Shown here in pieces: positions 33,884-44,605 of a DNA stretch of 64,000 nt. Position 1 is the first letter of the stretch. Each line of letters begins with the position of its first letter. Below the pieces are notes generated by a model, which was given only the letters and a program-made list of their open reading frames with translations, did no database searches and had not been told where the DNA came from. The translations under genes and the position numbers were made by a program. Origin of the DNA: Canna indica (Eukaryota > Streptophyta > Magnoliopsida > Zingiberales > Cannaceae); assembly GCA_034359265.1 (NCBI GenBank), contig CP136890.1:79013501-79077500 (forward strand). The letters run 5' to 3'.

Positions 33884-35283
33884 ATGACACTAGAGTCGGT
33901 AGCGTCTTCACCTCCTAGGTTCGATGAATCGAACTTTGGTCTTTGGAAGTCTAGGATGTACACCTACTTAAAGACTAGAGATTTTGATATTTATAACATG
34001 ATTAAATTAGAATACAATGAACCTAAGGTTGACATGCATGATTGGAGTGAACATGACAAGAAAATGTTTCAATCTAATGAAGATGCTATGTATTCCATAT
34101 TTTGTACCTTACTTAATAGCATCCTTGAAAAAGTCATGCATTGTACTTCGGCTTTTGATTTATGGGCATGTTTAAACATCTTATATGATTATGTCAAAAT
34201 CGAGGAGTTAACTACTTTTTCATGAAGGTGGTGATGACAATGATCATCCCTCCAATACTAACTTGGTTTTTGAGGCCCATAGTGTTTTTAGTCAAAAAGA
34301 CATTTCAAAGAGCCGAAAGAGAAAGGTCATTTGCCATTTGTGCAAGAAGGGGCATATCAAGAAGAATTGCCCATTATTGAAAAATAAAGTAAGGAAGAGG
34401 TCAAATGCTTCTACATCGTCCTCCAATTCCCTCGAAGCATCCTCTCATCATGACAATAGAGCTACTTCTCAATTGTGCCTCATGGGATTAAAAAATGAGG
34501 TAAATCCTTCCACCTCTTGTCATAATAAATTTTTTATTGATAATGATAGTCATAGCTCCTCTAGTTCATTTGACATGACATATAAGGAACTAGTTGAGGA
34601 ATATCAAAAAATGTATGCCTTGCTTGTGAAAAAGAACAAGGAAAATAGAAAACTAAAGAAAGAAAATTTAAGACTTAGTTCTCATGTGCATGAATTAGAA
34701 AATGAAAAATTGAATACAAGTATACTTGTTTCTTGCAATGATGATTTTAAGCTTGAAATTGAGAATTTAAAAAGTGAGGTAAAAGACTTGAAAAATGATA
34801 ATGAGGATTTGAAAGCTAGATTGAAGTTTAGAAATAATGACTTGAAAAATGATTTCAAAATTGAGAATGAAAAATTGAAAAATAAAAATGAGGATTTGAA
34901 AGCTAGATTGAAGTTTAGGAATAATGACTTGAAAAATGATTTCAAAATTGATAATGAAAAATTGAAAAAATGAAAATAACATGTTAAAATCTCAATTGCA
35001 CGCTATTCACAAATCCATGAGCGATTTGAAAAATGAGGTTGTATTCTTAAATAGCAAAATCAATGATTTATCAAATGTATCTTCCTTTAAGAACTCTAAA
35101 AATAAAAATATTTATGTAAAGAATGCTAAGGTTCATCATCATTCTCATGTCAAGCATTCTTCTTTTAAACCTCATGTCCAAAAGAAAAAGTTTTATGAAA
35201 ACTATTTTTGTTGTGGTATATATGACCATGCTATTCCTGATTGTGCATTTAAAAGAAATCCAAGTGTTGCTAAGACACTTTAG
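33884..35283 (+). pseudogene. Copia gag with coiled coil and two defective zinc knuckles
   Basis: The first frame (33884-34225) carries the gag N-terminal domain (SPPRFDESNFGLWKSRM, later FDLWACLNILYD) and then stops. A different frame (34263-34973) has a zinc knuckle CHLCKKGHIKKNC, one residue short of the normal CX2CX4HX4C spacing, and a long Lys/Glu/Asn coiled coil built on a 29-residue repeat. A third frame (34981-35283) has a second knuckle, YFCCGIYDHAIPDC, in which the first Cys is Tyr. Sequence expected between the first two parts appears deleted. The three frames differ, so no intact gag can be made. The protein would have packaged element RNA in cytoplasmic particles. Confidence 0.88.
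34801..34974 (+). repeat. 87-bp direct repeat in the gag coiled coil
   Basis: Two near-identical copies start at 34801 and 34888, encoding NEDLKARLKFRNNDLK and onward for 29 residues each. An 87-base unit preserves both the reading frame and a roughly four-heptad coiled-coil register. Confidence 0.92.
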
Positions 35284-35735
35284 ATTCCTAGGCCAACTCA
35301 CCCCCAAGGACCTAAATCCATTTGGGTACCAAAGGTTTCTTCCTCTATTGTAGTGGGAGTTACCACACAAGGATAAGGGAAAGTGATGTGTTGAAGTTGG
35401 CTAAGAATTCAATGAAAGATCCTTACATGGTTGCAACTTCAAGATTCCCACCTAGATGCCTATGGAAAAGAAAGTTGGCATCTAAAAGGTTTGGTATCAT
35501 CTCTTAACTTTAATTGATCCATTAATAGTTGGAGTTCATGATACTTGCTTAAATTGATTATTTTTCCCGCTCATGATATACTTTTAAAAATACTTTTGAT
35601 TTTTGATTTTCGATCTCTTCGGAGACCTATGTGGCATGTAATGGGTCTAAGTGACCTTGCGGTTCTAAATAGTAGGCTCATTGTGGCCTTTCAGTTTTCA
35701 ACCAATAGGAAGTGTTGGAGATCTTACTTTTCAAT

Positions 35736-37060
35736 ATTTCATATTTTGAGATCTCTTGATTCGTTTCGGATTCATGATAATATATTTAAAACAGATTTCA
35801 AACCATTTAGCAAAGTGAACTTTGATAATGATACTTGATGATTCTCTTTGCTTTTTGGTTACTAAGTAGCTATATTTTCTCTAAAATATTAGTGTAGCTT
35901 ACTTGCAAGTTATAAGTATTTTAGGAAAGCTAATAACTAGGAAGAAAATGGTAAGTTTGACAAATTATCATTAATAAGGTATAACTTCGATTAATTCAAA
36001 ATCTTAGTGTTATACCTCAATGTTTAAGTTTAAATTATGTCTCTATACTCATGATTAGAATTGCATGTTAAATCATTGAATTCTCATGAATAGGTAGAAT
36101 TTTAGTACTTAGGCAAATTTCATTAAATGAAACTTGCTCTAGGTTGATTTTCTTTTGCAAAGACATTCTTTTAAGTTCAAACTAGTTAAACATGTTTAGA
36201 GTTCGTACTTTTCAAATATTTCATATTTTAAGATCTCTTTGATTCATTTTCATATCATGATAACTCATTAAAATAAATCTCTACTATTTAGCATAGGTTA
36301 AGATTTTTAAATGAAACTTTGCATTAAACATTTGCTATTTAGTAAGTCAGCTTGCTAGTTAGTATATTATTTAATTATGATACTAATGAAGCCTACTTGC
36401 AAGTTGAGAAAGTGGTAAAATTTAGAATGCTAAAGGAAAATGGAAATAAAGTGAAAATTTTGGAATTTCTTAAGAAATGAGGTATGAGTTTCATTTTGGT
36501 AAAATTCTTGCATAACACCTCTATTTTCTTGATTAAATAATTTTTCTATGCTCATGAATGAAATTGCATGATAATTGATTAAAATCTCATGAGTAGATAA
36601 AATTTTGATACTTAGGCAATTTCATAAAGCCTTGTTTGAATGAAATGTGCCATAGGTAGAATTTCATATTAGAGACTTCATTTTAAGTTGAAACTTGATA
36701 AACATGTTTGAACTTACTCATGATTTACTTCCATGTGATTAAAATTGAAAAATCATGAGAAAATGGATAAATTGATAACAAGTTCACTTTAGGAGACCTA
36801 AAGTTGAGTAGAGTTGATCTAAGTCAACAAATTGACTTAGAAACTTCATTTTAGGTCCAAACTTTACAAACATGTTTAGATTTACTCATGTTAGGTGTCC
36901 ATATATTTAAATTTGAAAAACCATGAGTAAAGGTTGAAATTTGATACTTAGCAATTTCATGATACAATGCTTATTTTTGAATGAAATCATACTAAGGTAA
37001 AATTTTGACCAAATGGCATTATTTTCATTTCAAACTTGATAAACATGCCTTAAATGATTA
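35736..37060 (+). repeat. Degenerate long-period repeats in the non-coding part of the Copia element
   Basis: Blocks recur at about 450-500-base spacing: TTTCATATTTTGAGATCTCT near 35745 and 36225; GCATG..AAT.ATTGAAT-type followed by GATACTTAGGCAATTTCAT near 36065, 36565 and 36935; AACTTGATAAACATGTTT near 36185, 36690, 36855 and 37030; CTTACTTGCAAGTT near 35895 and 36385. The copies are strongly diverged. No reading frame is conserved between them. Confidence 0.6.
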
Positions 37061-37794
37061 GATCTTGATATCTGGAAAGTTTGAATGAAAATTGAGAATT
37101 TTTGAAAAATAGCTAATATTTATGAAAATGCCACTAGATTTTAATTATTTTTAGAAAAATGTAGAAAAATGATTTTTCGATGATTCCTAAAACTGCATGT
37201 TCTCTGAAAATCTAGTTTATTCAGTAAAATTTTCAGTAAGGGTATGATTTGATATGAGTTTTTGAAATTGGATTTCAAAACTTTAAAGTATTGTTCTTTC
37301 CAAATGTTCATTTTTTCGATACTTTAATTTTTGATCCAATCTTCGAATGAGACTTCAAGTATGATATTTTGAATTCACATTTGGTATCATTCCACTCATG
37401 TGATGAGAAAAATCATTTCCAAAATGATTTTTGACTCATTGATGATACACGAAAATATCAATACTTAAGTCTATACATGATTTCTAGACTTGGAATGTAT
37501 TTATCATCTAATGCTATCGTGTATGATTTAGTCTCATATTAGATATTTGATTCTTCATCCATTTGGTTGAGATTTTCATGTTTCATAGAAAATAGTTTTT
37601 AGAGTCTCAACTTTGACTATAGGTTGACATTTCTTGCCCTTTTTTATTAATGTCAAAAGAGGGAGAAAAATATAGGTAAAGAGGAAGAAAATATAGGAAA
37701 ATCATGCATATAGATAGGGGGAGAAATCTCATGTTTAATATCATCTATGCTTAATTGTAGATATTTTATTAAGGATGTTTAATTTGTCACCATC

Positions 37795-37808
37795 AAAAAG
37801 GGGAAGAT
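37795..37808 (+). other. Polypurine tract of the Copia element
   Basis: AAAAAGGGGAAGAT lies directly before the 3' LTR start. A further AGGGGGAGAAA near 37715 is typical of the SIRE/Maximus lineage. Confidence 0.75.
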
Positions 37809-39490
37809 TGTTGGTCTAAAGTTTTCTACCTTGGTCTTAATCTCGGTTTTGATGATAACAAACATGGAACTAATGTTTCATTGAGAAATCTTTCAGGTTC
37901 CAAGTCGGTTAGCGCACGACGTTCGCGATCGAAAAAATTGGAGAAATCGGCAAGGACGCTCGTCCGCGCTCGGGATTCTTCGAGAAGATAGAGTTTAGGT
38001 TTAGGGTATCTAGATAAATTATAAATCCTTATGATGATGCAAAAAAACTCAAAAACCTATCATGAACCCCAAAACATGAAAACTCGGAAACCGCCCTGAA
38101 AACTCACTAAGCCTAGGGAGCTCCTTGGACGGCTATATGACCTAGATATTTTCTTAGCATAAAAAATAGCGGTAATTATTCCTTGGGGTAAAACTAGATA
38201 ACGACGTATTTTAAAGAATTTTTTGGAAGCCTTTAGCCTACCCATTCTTGACTCGAAAGATTAGAAAATTTTCGTTTTCCAAAATTTTGTACTAGATCCC
38301 AAAAACTAGATTTTGATTTTTAAGAATTTTGATTTTTTAGATATTTTTATTGAATCCAAATGGGGGGTAATCATTATATAATAAATGTTATATAAGTAGG
38401 CTTAGCGAAGACGGAAATCAAATGAGCAAAAAAATAAAGCAAAGAAAACTGCTCTGCCCAGTTCGGTCGATCGGTCGATTGACCGAATTGTGTTAAAAAA
38501 TAGCAGAAGGCTACTTCGGTCGACCGACCGAGGCAAAAAACTGGCAGTAGCTTCGTCGATCGATTGGACAACAGAGAAGCAAAATCGCGACTCTGGCGGT
38601 CGACCCTCCGATCGACCGGACAGAGGGAAAAAGCAAGAATTGCCATCGATCGCTGGGCGGTCGATCGATCGACAAGCGACTGAATGACGAAAACAGCTAG
38701 TTTTCCGCCCGTTTGACGAGCTGTTTCATATGGGGGGGGGGGGGGGTTATAAATACCCTCCCAATCCTTCCTCTAGTGATTCGTTGATGCTTCTAAGCCT
38801 CAAAGAGCCAATCCTTGCATCTCTACAAGTATTCTTGAGCCATCCTTGCAAAGAGCCCTAGCTTTGAGCCTTGAAACCTTGTGATTGACTTTGAGCTTAC
38901 CTTGATTCATCTTCAAGTCATCAAGAGAAGCTAGGATATCTTGTTTGAGAGCTAAGTGTGTATTGTTTATTATTTGCTCTCATTATTGTTGTATTTTGGT
39001 GTTTTATTCATTGTATTTGAACTTGTGCAAACCTAAAGTGTTATGTTGATTGAGTTGGTGGTTGCCTTGGTGTTAAGGCTTAAACCCACCATTGTAAACG
39101 TAGTTTACTAGGATTAGTTGAGTTGTCCCTTAGGGTTGAGGTGGAAGAGTGCTCTCGGTAAGAAGGCGGAGATTTTCGGGTGTGGAAGTGTCTTAGGTTG
39201 AGAGTGAGACTATTAAGGTCAAAGTCCTTTGTGTAAGGGAATCAATTTGATCTAGTAAACTTAGTTTGAAAATCTTAAGCGGGGTGCTTAGATAATAGAG
39301 TAGGCATTGAGGCCGAATCACTATAAATCGCTGTTTTAGCATTGATATTATGTTTATATTTATTGCTTCCGCTTGCTATTAATATCGTGCTTAGCCTAAC
39401 TAATCGAAAAATAATTAAAACCGAAATTAGACAATAAATTTTAGATAACACACTATTCACCCCCCCTCTAGTGTGTCATTTCAGCCAACA
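37809..39490 (+). mobile_element. 3' LTR of the Copia element (1682 bp)
   Basis: It begins TGTTGGTCTAAAG and ends AGCCAACA, giving a 6-bp terminal inverted repeat TGTTGG/CCAACA. It contains a U3 cluster of CGATCG and GGTCGACC palindromes (38461-38695), a 15-G run, a TATA box and a downstream leader. Its last 425 bases match the truncated 5' LTR. Confidence 0.92.
38732..38755 (+). promoter_or_regulatory. LTR promoter: G15 tract and TATA box
   Basis: A run of 15 G (38732-38746) is followed directly by TTATAAATA (38747-38755). The spacing from U3 motifs to leader fits an LTR transcription start about 30 bases downstream. Whether it is active cannot be seen. Confidence 0.6.
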
Positions 39491-39514
39491 TTGATGAGCA
39501 CGAAACTCCTTCCG

Positions 39515-39515
<1 letters not shown>

Positions 39516-39603
<88 letters not shown>
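39516..39603 (+). repeat. (CT)n microsatellite
   Basis: About 88 bases of almost pure CT follow the Copia 3' LTR within 30 bases. Ser/Leu or Glu/Arg repeat frames across it are artefacts. Confidence 0.98.
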
Positions 39604-39606
<3 letters not shown>

Positions 39607-41535
39607 GGTCGATTTGCTCAAAAGGAGGTTAGCTTCCTTCAAAAGGATATCAGGTCCCTTTATCAACATATGAACATTTGAGGTGGATATTTACAGATGC
39701 AAACATAGATCACATCATCAGAACCGTTGATCAATTAGGATCATATTCAGAATCTTAGAACACTTATAGCTGAATATTATATTATCACTGATAGCAATTA
39801 TCAATGTCAAATTACCTTAATTTGATATTTCAATTTTAATATATCTTTTAATAACGATTATTAAAAATACATTACCTAAATTATGATCAATATAGTTCTA
39901 ATTTTAAAATCTTATTTAAAGTGGAGAATAATTAATTCCAATTTAAAACTCCCTTTTAAATCTGAAATTAATTTCCAAAAAGAGAATTAATTAGCTACTT
40001 GTCATGTGGATCTGAATCGATGAATGTAATCTAAAGCCCAACTCAGTTTGCTCTATGCGTGCGACCCTGTAGGCTCATTTAACGTTGGCGGTAGATCCAA
40101 ATCTCATTTGCAGCCTACAAGTTATAAGTGGCCTCTAGCAAGACATTATGACTACGCAAGTTAAGTGAATGTCGGGGATCTGAACATACCTAATACACAT
40201 ATTTTGTCCTTTTATCACGCGATATCTACATCAAGCCTACGGTATGGATTATATAATCCTTATATTGCTTAATCTGATTTCTTAATTTCTAAGCAGACTG
40301 ACTCAACGAATGACATTGAAATTTTTATCAATTCACTTGAGCGAGACCATGCATTTCCCGAGTCTCACACATCAAGGGCCATAGAGATATCTCTGTCATA
40401 TATAAGATGGATAAATTTCTTCACGACTACACATATTTCACTGCATGATTTATTTCATGTCCAACTATAATCGTTATTATCATCCGATTAAAAATGATGT
40501 TAGACTAGATTAAAACACACAACTCATCATGTAGGAATCCATGATGATATCAAGTAGAAGGACTACAGTATTACTACTGTTATGAGATATACTAATAATA
40601 TAATGTAGTATCATCAACATGTGCCTATGATCCAATTTTAATATTTTATATTCATGACTAATAAAATATTATCATCATTCTCATCAACCACTAAAGTGTC
40701 ACGTCTAATCTTTGCTACAGCTATAAAAATCATGACTTTTTTTTTACTTTCATCACCTTTTCATTTGTTATTACGGTCTTAATTAATTTAGCCATAGTAT
40801 TTACTAATTCATGACTTGCATGAATTATTTTCACATAAGTTGAATTCACACTCCTCTTTTCCTCTTCCCTGTTTCCCCTGCCAACCGCCTTGTACTCTCG
40901 TTTGGCTGGCCACGCGTGAACTCCGACCACCTTCACATTTTTGAATGTTATATATGAACTGATCAACACATCACAACAGAAAACTTGTACTTCTGTAGAA
41001 TTTTTAAATAAATAGAAGCCACTTCAAAAATCCACTTAGATTAAAAAAATTAGTATAAGATATATCCACAAAGTTTTTGGGTAAAACAAACTTCATTTTC
41101 TTGGTGAAAACTGAAGGAGCAAAGCTCCGATTTTTTAACAAGAACAACACTGTTTTTTAATGTGATCAATACAGGAGTATACATAGCTAGGCTCATGAGA
41201 CTTTAATTAAGCTAGTTCCAAGATAGTAAGTATATGCATGTAGAGCCTTTTAATTAGGCTATTTCCATTTTCCAACACTATATGCATGCATGTAAAGATA
41301 GTTCCAAAGACAATATGCAATCAGTCATAATTCGAAGTATCGACTAAACTAACAACTGCATGCAATTAATGGTAAATATAAAAAATCTCATTCTTTAACA
41401 AAAAAACCATCCACATCGAGAAATATTCTAAACTGTGCAGTATCCTCATAAAGACTTGTTTTAGTTCAGAAAAATACCGAATTAAATTTGAAAAATCCAT
41501 ATTTCAAGTCTTAAACCAATACTAAGAAAATAGAA

Positions 41536-41560
<25 letters not shown>
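39604..41560. other. AT-rich region, part resembling an old LTR
   Basis: The stretch 40020-40640 has phrases typical of plant retroelement LTRs (GCGTGCGACCCTGTAGGCTC, CGAGTCTCACACATCAAGG), but I could not find paired ends or a coding region. The remainder (40700-41560) holds no gene I can support. Confidence 0.35.
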
Positions 41561-41566
<6 letters not shown>

Positions 41567-41570
41567 TTAA

Positions 41571-41849
41571 GGGTAAATTATACTGATCTCTTTTGAGATT
41601 TAATGAAATTACATCGATCTTTCCTCTATTTGTCCAGGTTACAATCACCTCCCCTGAGTAATTTTTTTAGGGGAGATTTGTGTAATATTTTATAAAACTC
41701 AGGGGAGATTTGTGTAATCTTATTTCATTAATATGGGAGGTTTGTATAATCTTTTACAAAACTCAGAGGGGTTACAAGGCAAAATTTCAAATAGAGAAGA
41801 TGTCAGTATAATTTCACTAAACCTCGTGGGAGGTCAGTGTAATTTACCC
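41571..41849. mobile_element. Mutator-type MITE with perfect 9-bp TSD
   Basis: The ends GGGTAAATTATACTGATCTC and, inverted, GGGTAAATTACACTGACCTC form terminal repeats. The flanks AATATTTAA (41562-41570 and 41850-41858) are an exact 9-bp duplication. The 279-bp interior repeats GGGGAGATTTGTGTAAT and has no coding role. The perfect TSD suggests a comparatively recent insertion. Confidence 0.93.
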
Positions 41850-41939
41850 AATATTTAACTAATAAATCCCGAAATAATTTGCTCCTCCATAATTAAGTCC
41901 AACACAAAAGTTAAAAATAGTATTTGGGAAAAAAGAAGG

Positions 41940-43080
41940 GATAACGATCATATTTGCCCCTAAAGTATTTAAAAAGGTACAAATTTGTCCTTAAATTTTT
42001 TTTTTCTCAAAAATATCATCGCTGTCTAAATTTTGGGCCAAAAATACCACTGTATGTAACAGGTTGGCAAGTCAGCAAACGATTGCTCACGTGACAATGA
42101 TAAGGGTCATATATATTTGCTCCCAAAGTATTCGAAAATGTACAAATTTGCCCTTAATTTTTTTTTTTTTAAATATGTCATCATCGTCCAAATTTTAGGC
42201 CATATTTGCTCCTAAAGTATTCGAGAAGGTACAAATTTGTCCTTAAACTTTTTATTTTTTGAAAAATGCTCTCGCAATCCAAATTTTGGGCCAAAAATAC
42301 CATTACTTGTAACAGTTTGACAAGTCAGCAAATAATTACTTACGTTGCAAATAAAATAAGCAACATCATCAAGCCACACTGGATTTTAAGCTGCCAACAT
42401 GTAATACCTAATATATTCACAATCAAAATTAATTAGGGGTGACATATAAAGTTCATATATATCATAGCTTTTAGTTACAAACCATTAAAACACACGTCAA
42501 ATTGAACGAGCCGAAAAGATAGAGAAAATAAGAAAAGAAAAATAAGATAGCCCAGCCGACTGCAAATAAGAGAAAATCCGGAGGTTCGAACGGAACTCGA
42601 ATCAGACTTTTGTATTGATTGAGTTATGGCTTGTTTTAGATCACTCGACTTAAGTTAAGGGGCACTTTGGTCTTTTGGCGATTGGAGTTTTAGTATTTAT
42701 ACCTCATCCCTCAAGGGAGAGAGGGATTTTTGGCCCAAAATTTGGACGACGAGGGCATTTTTCAAAAAACAAAAAGTTTAAGGGCAAACTTGTACCTTTT
42801 CAAATATTTTAGGGGCAAATATGGTAAAAAATTTGGACGACGATGATATTTTTCAAAAAAAAAGTTTAAGGGCAAATTTGTACCTTTTCGAATATTTTAG
42901 GGGCAAATATGATCCTTATCCTTGCCACGTAAGCAACTGTTTGCTGACTTGTCAAACCGTTACAAGCAATGATATTTTTGGCCCAAAATTTGAACGTCGA
43001 GGACATTTTTGAAGAAAAAAAAAAGTTTAAGGGTAAATTTGTACTTTTTATAATACTTTAGGGGTAAATATGACCATTAT
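41940..43080. mobile_element. Long-terminal-inverted-repeat element
   Basis: Left arm (41940-42350) and right arm (about 42730-43080) are inverted copies containing ATATTTGCCCCTAAAGTATT, GTACAAATTTGTCCTTAAA, CAAATTTTGGGCCAAAAAT and GTTTGACAAGTCAGCAAA. Each arm holds a partial internal repeat of the same block. The middle (42350-42730) has no gene. It abuts the Pack-CACTA element, and I found no clear target duplication. Confidence 0.72.
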
Positions 43081-43125
43081 CACTAAAGCCCGAATTCTTC
43101 CCTCCAAATCATTTCATTATAGCAG

Positions 43126-43476
43126 GTAAATACGAATGGGATTACACGTGGGCCTCGTCGGCCGAATTCTTCCGCTCCGACGGTCGCGGCGGCCACGTCC
43201 CCAGCATCGGCCACGTCATCAACAACTGCGCCCGACACTTTGACTCAGTCCTCTCCACGCTCCCTCGCCTGTCGGCATTCCTCTACGGCGAGTCCCTCGG
43301 TGATCCTGGCGTGCCTCCATCAAAAGACGCGGTGGAGCGAGTTGGTCCTGCACGGCGCCATGTGCGACGTCTCCGCCAGGTTCAAGCCGCCATGGCCGCT
43401 GGCGGCACTGGTGGCGTTGCAGTGGAGGGTCGTGGTGACGGTGTCGCTGGTAAGGAAGTCGTACAAGGAGAAATGG
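43126..43476 (+). pseudogene. Alpha/beta-hydrolase (monoacylglycerol lipase/caffeoylshikimate esterase-like) fragment
   Basis: The segment follows an intron-like TTATAGCAG. It encodes SDGRGGHVPSIGHVINNC, then LSAFLYGESLG, the nucleophile elbow GxSxG (GESLG) of the Hydrolase_4 family. After GESLG a small deletion shifts the frame; the next frame continues CLHQKTRWSELVLHGAMC and SARFKPPWPL, which match the family downstream of the elbow. The acidic and His catalytic residues are absent because the fragment ends before them. Plant relatives hydrolyse monoacylglycerols or caffeoyl-shikimate, but this copy cannot be an enzyme. Confidence 0.75.
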
Positions 43477-43477
43477 T

Positions 43478-44560
43478 GCGGGAGCTGATGAGGCGGAACC
43501 GGAGGCAGCGGCGGAGGAAGAGGACTTCATCTCCCGGCTCTTCCTCTCGTTGCCGAACGTCGTGATGGCGCTTGTATCCGCTCACCTCCGCCCTGACGAT
43601 CTTTGCTCCCTCACCCTATGCTGTCGTGGACTCCGAGCAGTCGCTGTTGCCTTCGAGAAGGCTTGGCTCACCCAGTGTCGCCGCCTCGACCCGCCGCCCC
43701 ACACCCTCCCCCTCAGGCGCGAGGGCGTGCGCTCCTACTGTGCTCCCTGTCGCTTCCTCGCAGTCGTCGCGCCTCTCCTCGGCGTGTGGGTCCACCAGAA
43801 CCCCGAGCTCGACAACGTGGTGTGCGTCCTATGGGGTTTCCTCTCCGTCGTCGGCATCTGTGTCATACCCCAAGAGCTGGGGCCTCTCGGCTTTGACGCC
43901 GGACCGTTGATTTGGGCGTCGGTGTTTGAGATCCTCACCAACGCCGATGGATCCCCTTCCTACTTCTTTCTCCATGGCCACGACCAAGGTGGAGATAGGG
44001 GTGTAATCGAGCCGAGCCGAGCCAAGCTTGGCTCGGCTCGAGCTCGGCTCGTTTGGAAAATAACGAGCTCGAGCCTTGGTCTATCGGCTCAAGCTCGACT
44101 CGATCTACATTCAAGCCACTCGAGCTCGGCTCGACTCGGCTCGGGAAAAAAATCAAGCCACACGAGTCGAGTCGCACGAGCCGAGCTCGAGCTCGAGCTC
44201 GACTAAGCTCGGGTTCTTTTTAGAGGGTAACAGGTTCATAAAATTTAAAAATCAAACTTGGTATATAATATATATAGAAGGCTCGATTAGGCTCGATTAG
44301 GCTCACGAGCCGCTTGAGCCGAGTATAGGTTAGATCGAACTCGGCTCGCTCGCATGTCTAGCTCGGCTCGGCTCGGCTCGAGCTCGATAAGTTCGAGTAG
44401 AGTTCGAGTTTTTACCGAATCGATCTCGAGTAGCTCGCGAGCGGCTTGGCTCACTTACACCCCTAGGCGGAGGGGACTGTGTCTTCCCCGGCTCCGTCAA
44501 ATCCATCGCCGGTCAGATACCAACAATCCCGCTGCATCACCACCATCTTCTTTCGTCATT
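43478..44560 (+). pseudogene. 5' fragment of an F-box gene (At5g39450-like), split by a MITE
   Basis: Without a start codon of its own, the frame reads EEEDFISRLFLSLPNVVMAL, then VSAHLRPDDLCSLTLCCRGL and KAWLTQC, a standard F-box. It continues with LLGVWVHQNPELDNVV and LWGFLSVVGICVIPQELGPL, as in the plant F-box protein group around At5g39450. The frame is open to about 43990, where the MITE begins. After the MITE, DCVFPGSVKSIA resumes the gene for about 20 residues before element sequence. Family members have several hundred further residues, absent here. F-box proteins select substrates for SCF ubiquitin ligases. Confidence 0.75.
43996..44465. mobile_element. hAT-like MITE rich in GCTCGAGC motifs (470 bp)
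   Basis: The ends TAGGGGTGTAAT and, inverted, TAGGGGTGTAAG are terminal repeats. The flanking octamers GGTGGAGA and GGCGGAGG match at 6 of 8. The interior is a dense set of GAGCTCG/GGCTCG palindromes at both sides of an AT-rich centre, so it can fold extensively. It interrupts the F-box fragment and is thus younger than the gene capture. Confidence 0.75.
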
Positions 44561-44605
44561 ACATTTACCCTAAAATGATTTGGGGGAAGAATTCAGGCTT
44601 TAGTG

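Larger units (their letters stand above)
33391..39490 (+). mobile_element. Gag-only Ty1/Copia element of SIRE/Maximus type (TR-GAG/LARD-like), 5' truncated
   Basis: A 3' LTR of 1682 bases (37809-39490) starts TGTTGG and ends CCAACA. The last 425 bases of the same LTR stand at 33391-33816, followed by an exact initiator-Met primer site (33819-33830). Between them lie a damaged gag with coiled coil and zinc knuckles, and then about 2.5 kb of non-coding repeats. No protease, integrase, reverse transcriptase or RNase H is present. Purine-rich tracts with GGGGGAGAAA precede the 3' LTR, as in SIRE elements. The upstream two-thirds of the 5' LTR has been lost and its place is taken by the CT-rich block. 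Confidence 0.88.
43081..44605 (+). mobile_element. Pack-CACTA element carrying fragments of two host genes
   Basis: Terminal inverted repeats of 33-34 bases (43081-43114 and 44573-44605) start CACTAAAGCC on each strand and match at about 32 positions. They end CACTA...TAGTG. The flanking triplets are TAT and TGT, so a 3-bp duplication is only 2/3 preserved. Inside, two GC-rich gene fragments stand head to tail in the same orientation: an alpha/beta-hydrolase piece and the 5' part of an F-box gene. A 470-bp MITE interrupts the second. No transposase is present. Confidence 0.82.

Noticed and set aside
35545..35838. 97-codon frame after the Copia gag
   Set aside because: It shows no protease, integrase or reverse transcriptase motif and belongs to the degenerate repeat section.
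39473..39673. Open frames rich in Ser/Leu or Glu/Arg
   Set aside because: They arise from the (CT)n run; no domain or start context is present.
43550..44206. A 218-codon F-box protein as a real gene
   Set aside because: Its start is not an ATG, its last part is translated from the GAGCTCG-rich MITE, and the whole lies within a Pack-type element, so it is a gene fragment.
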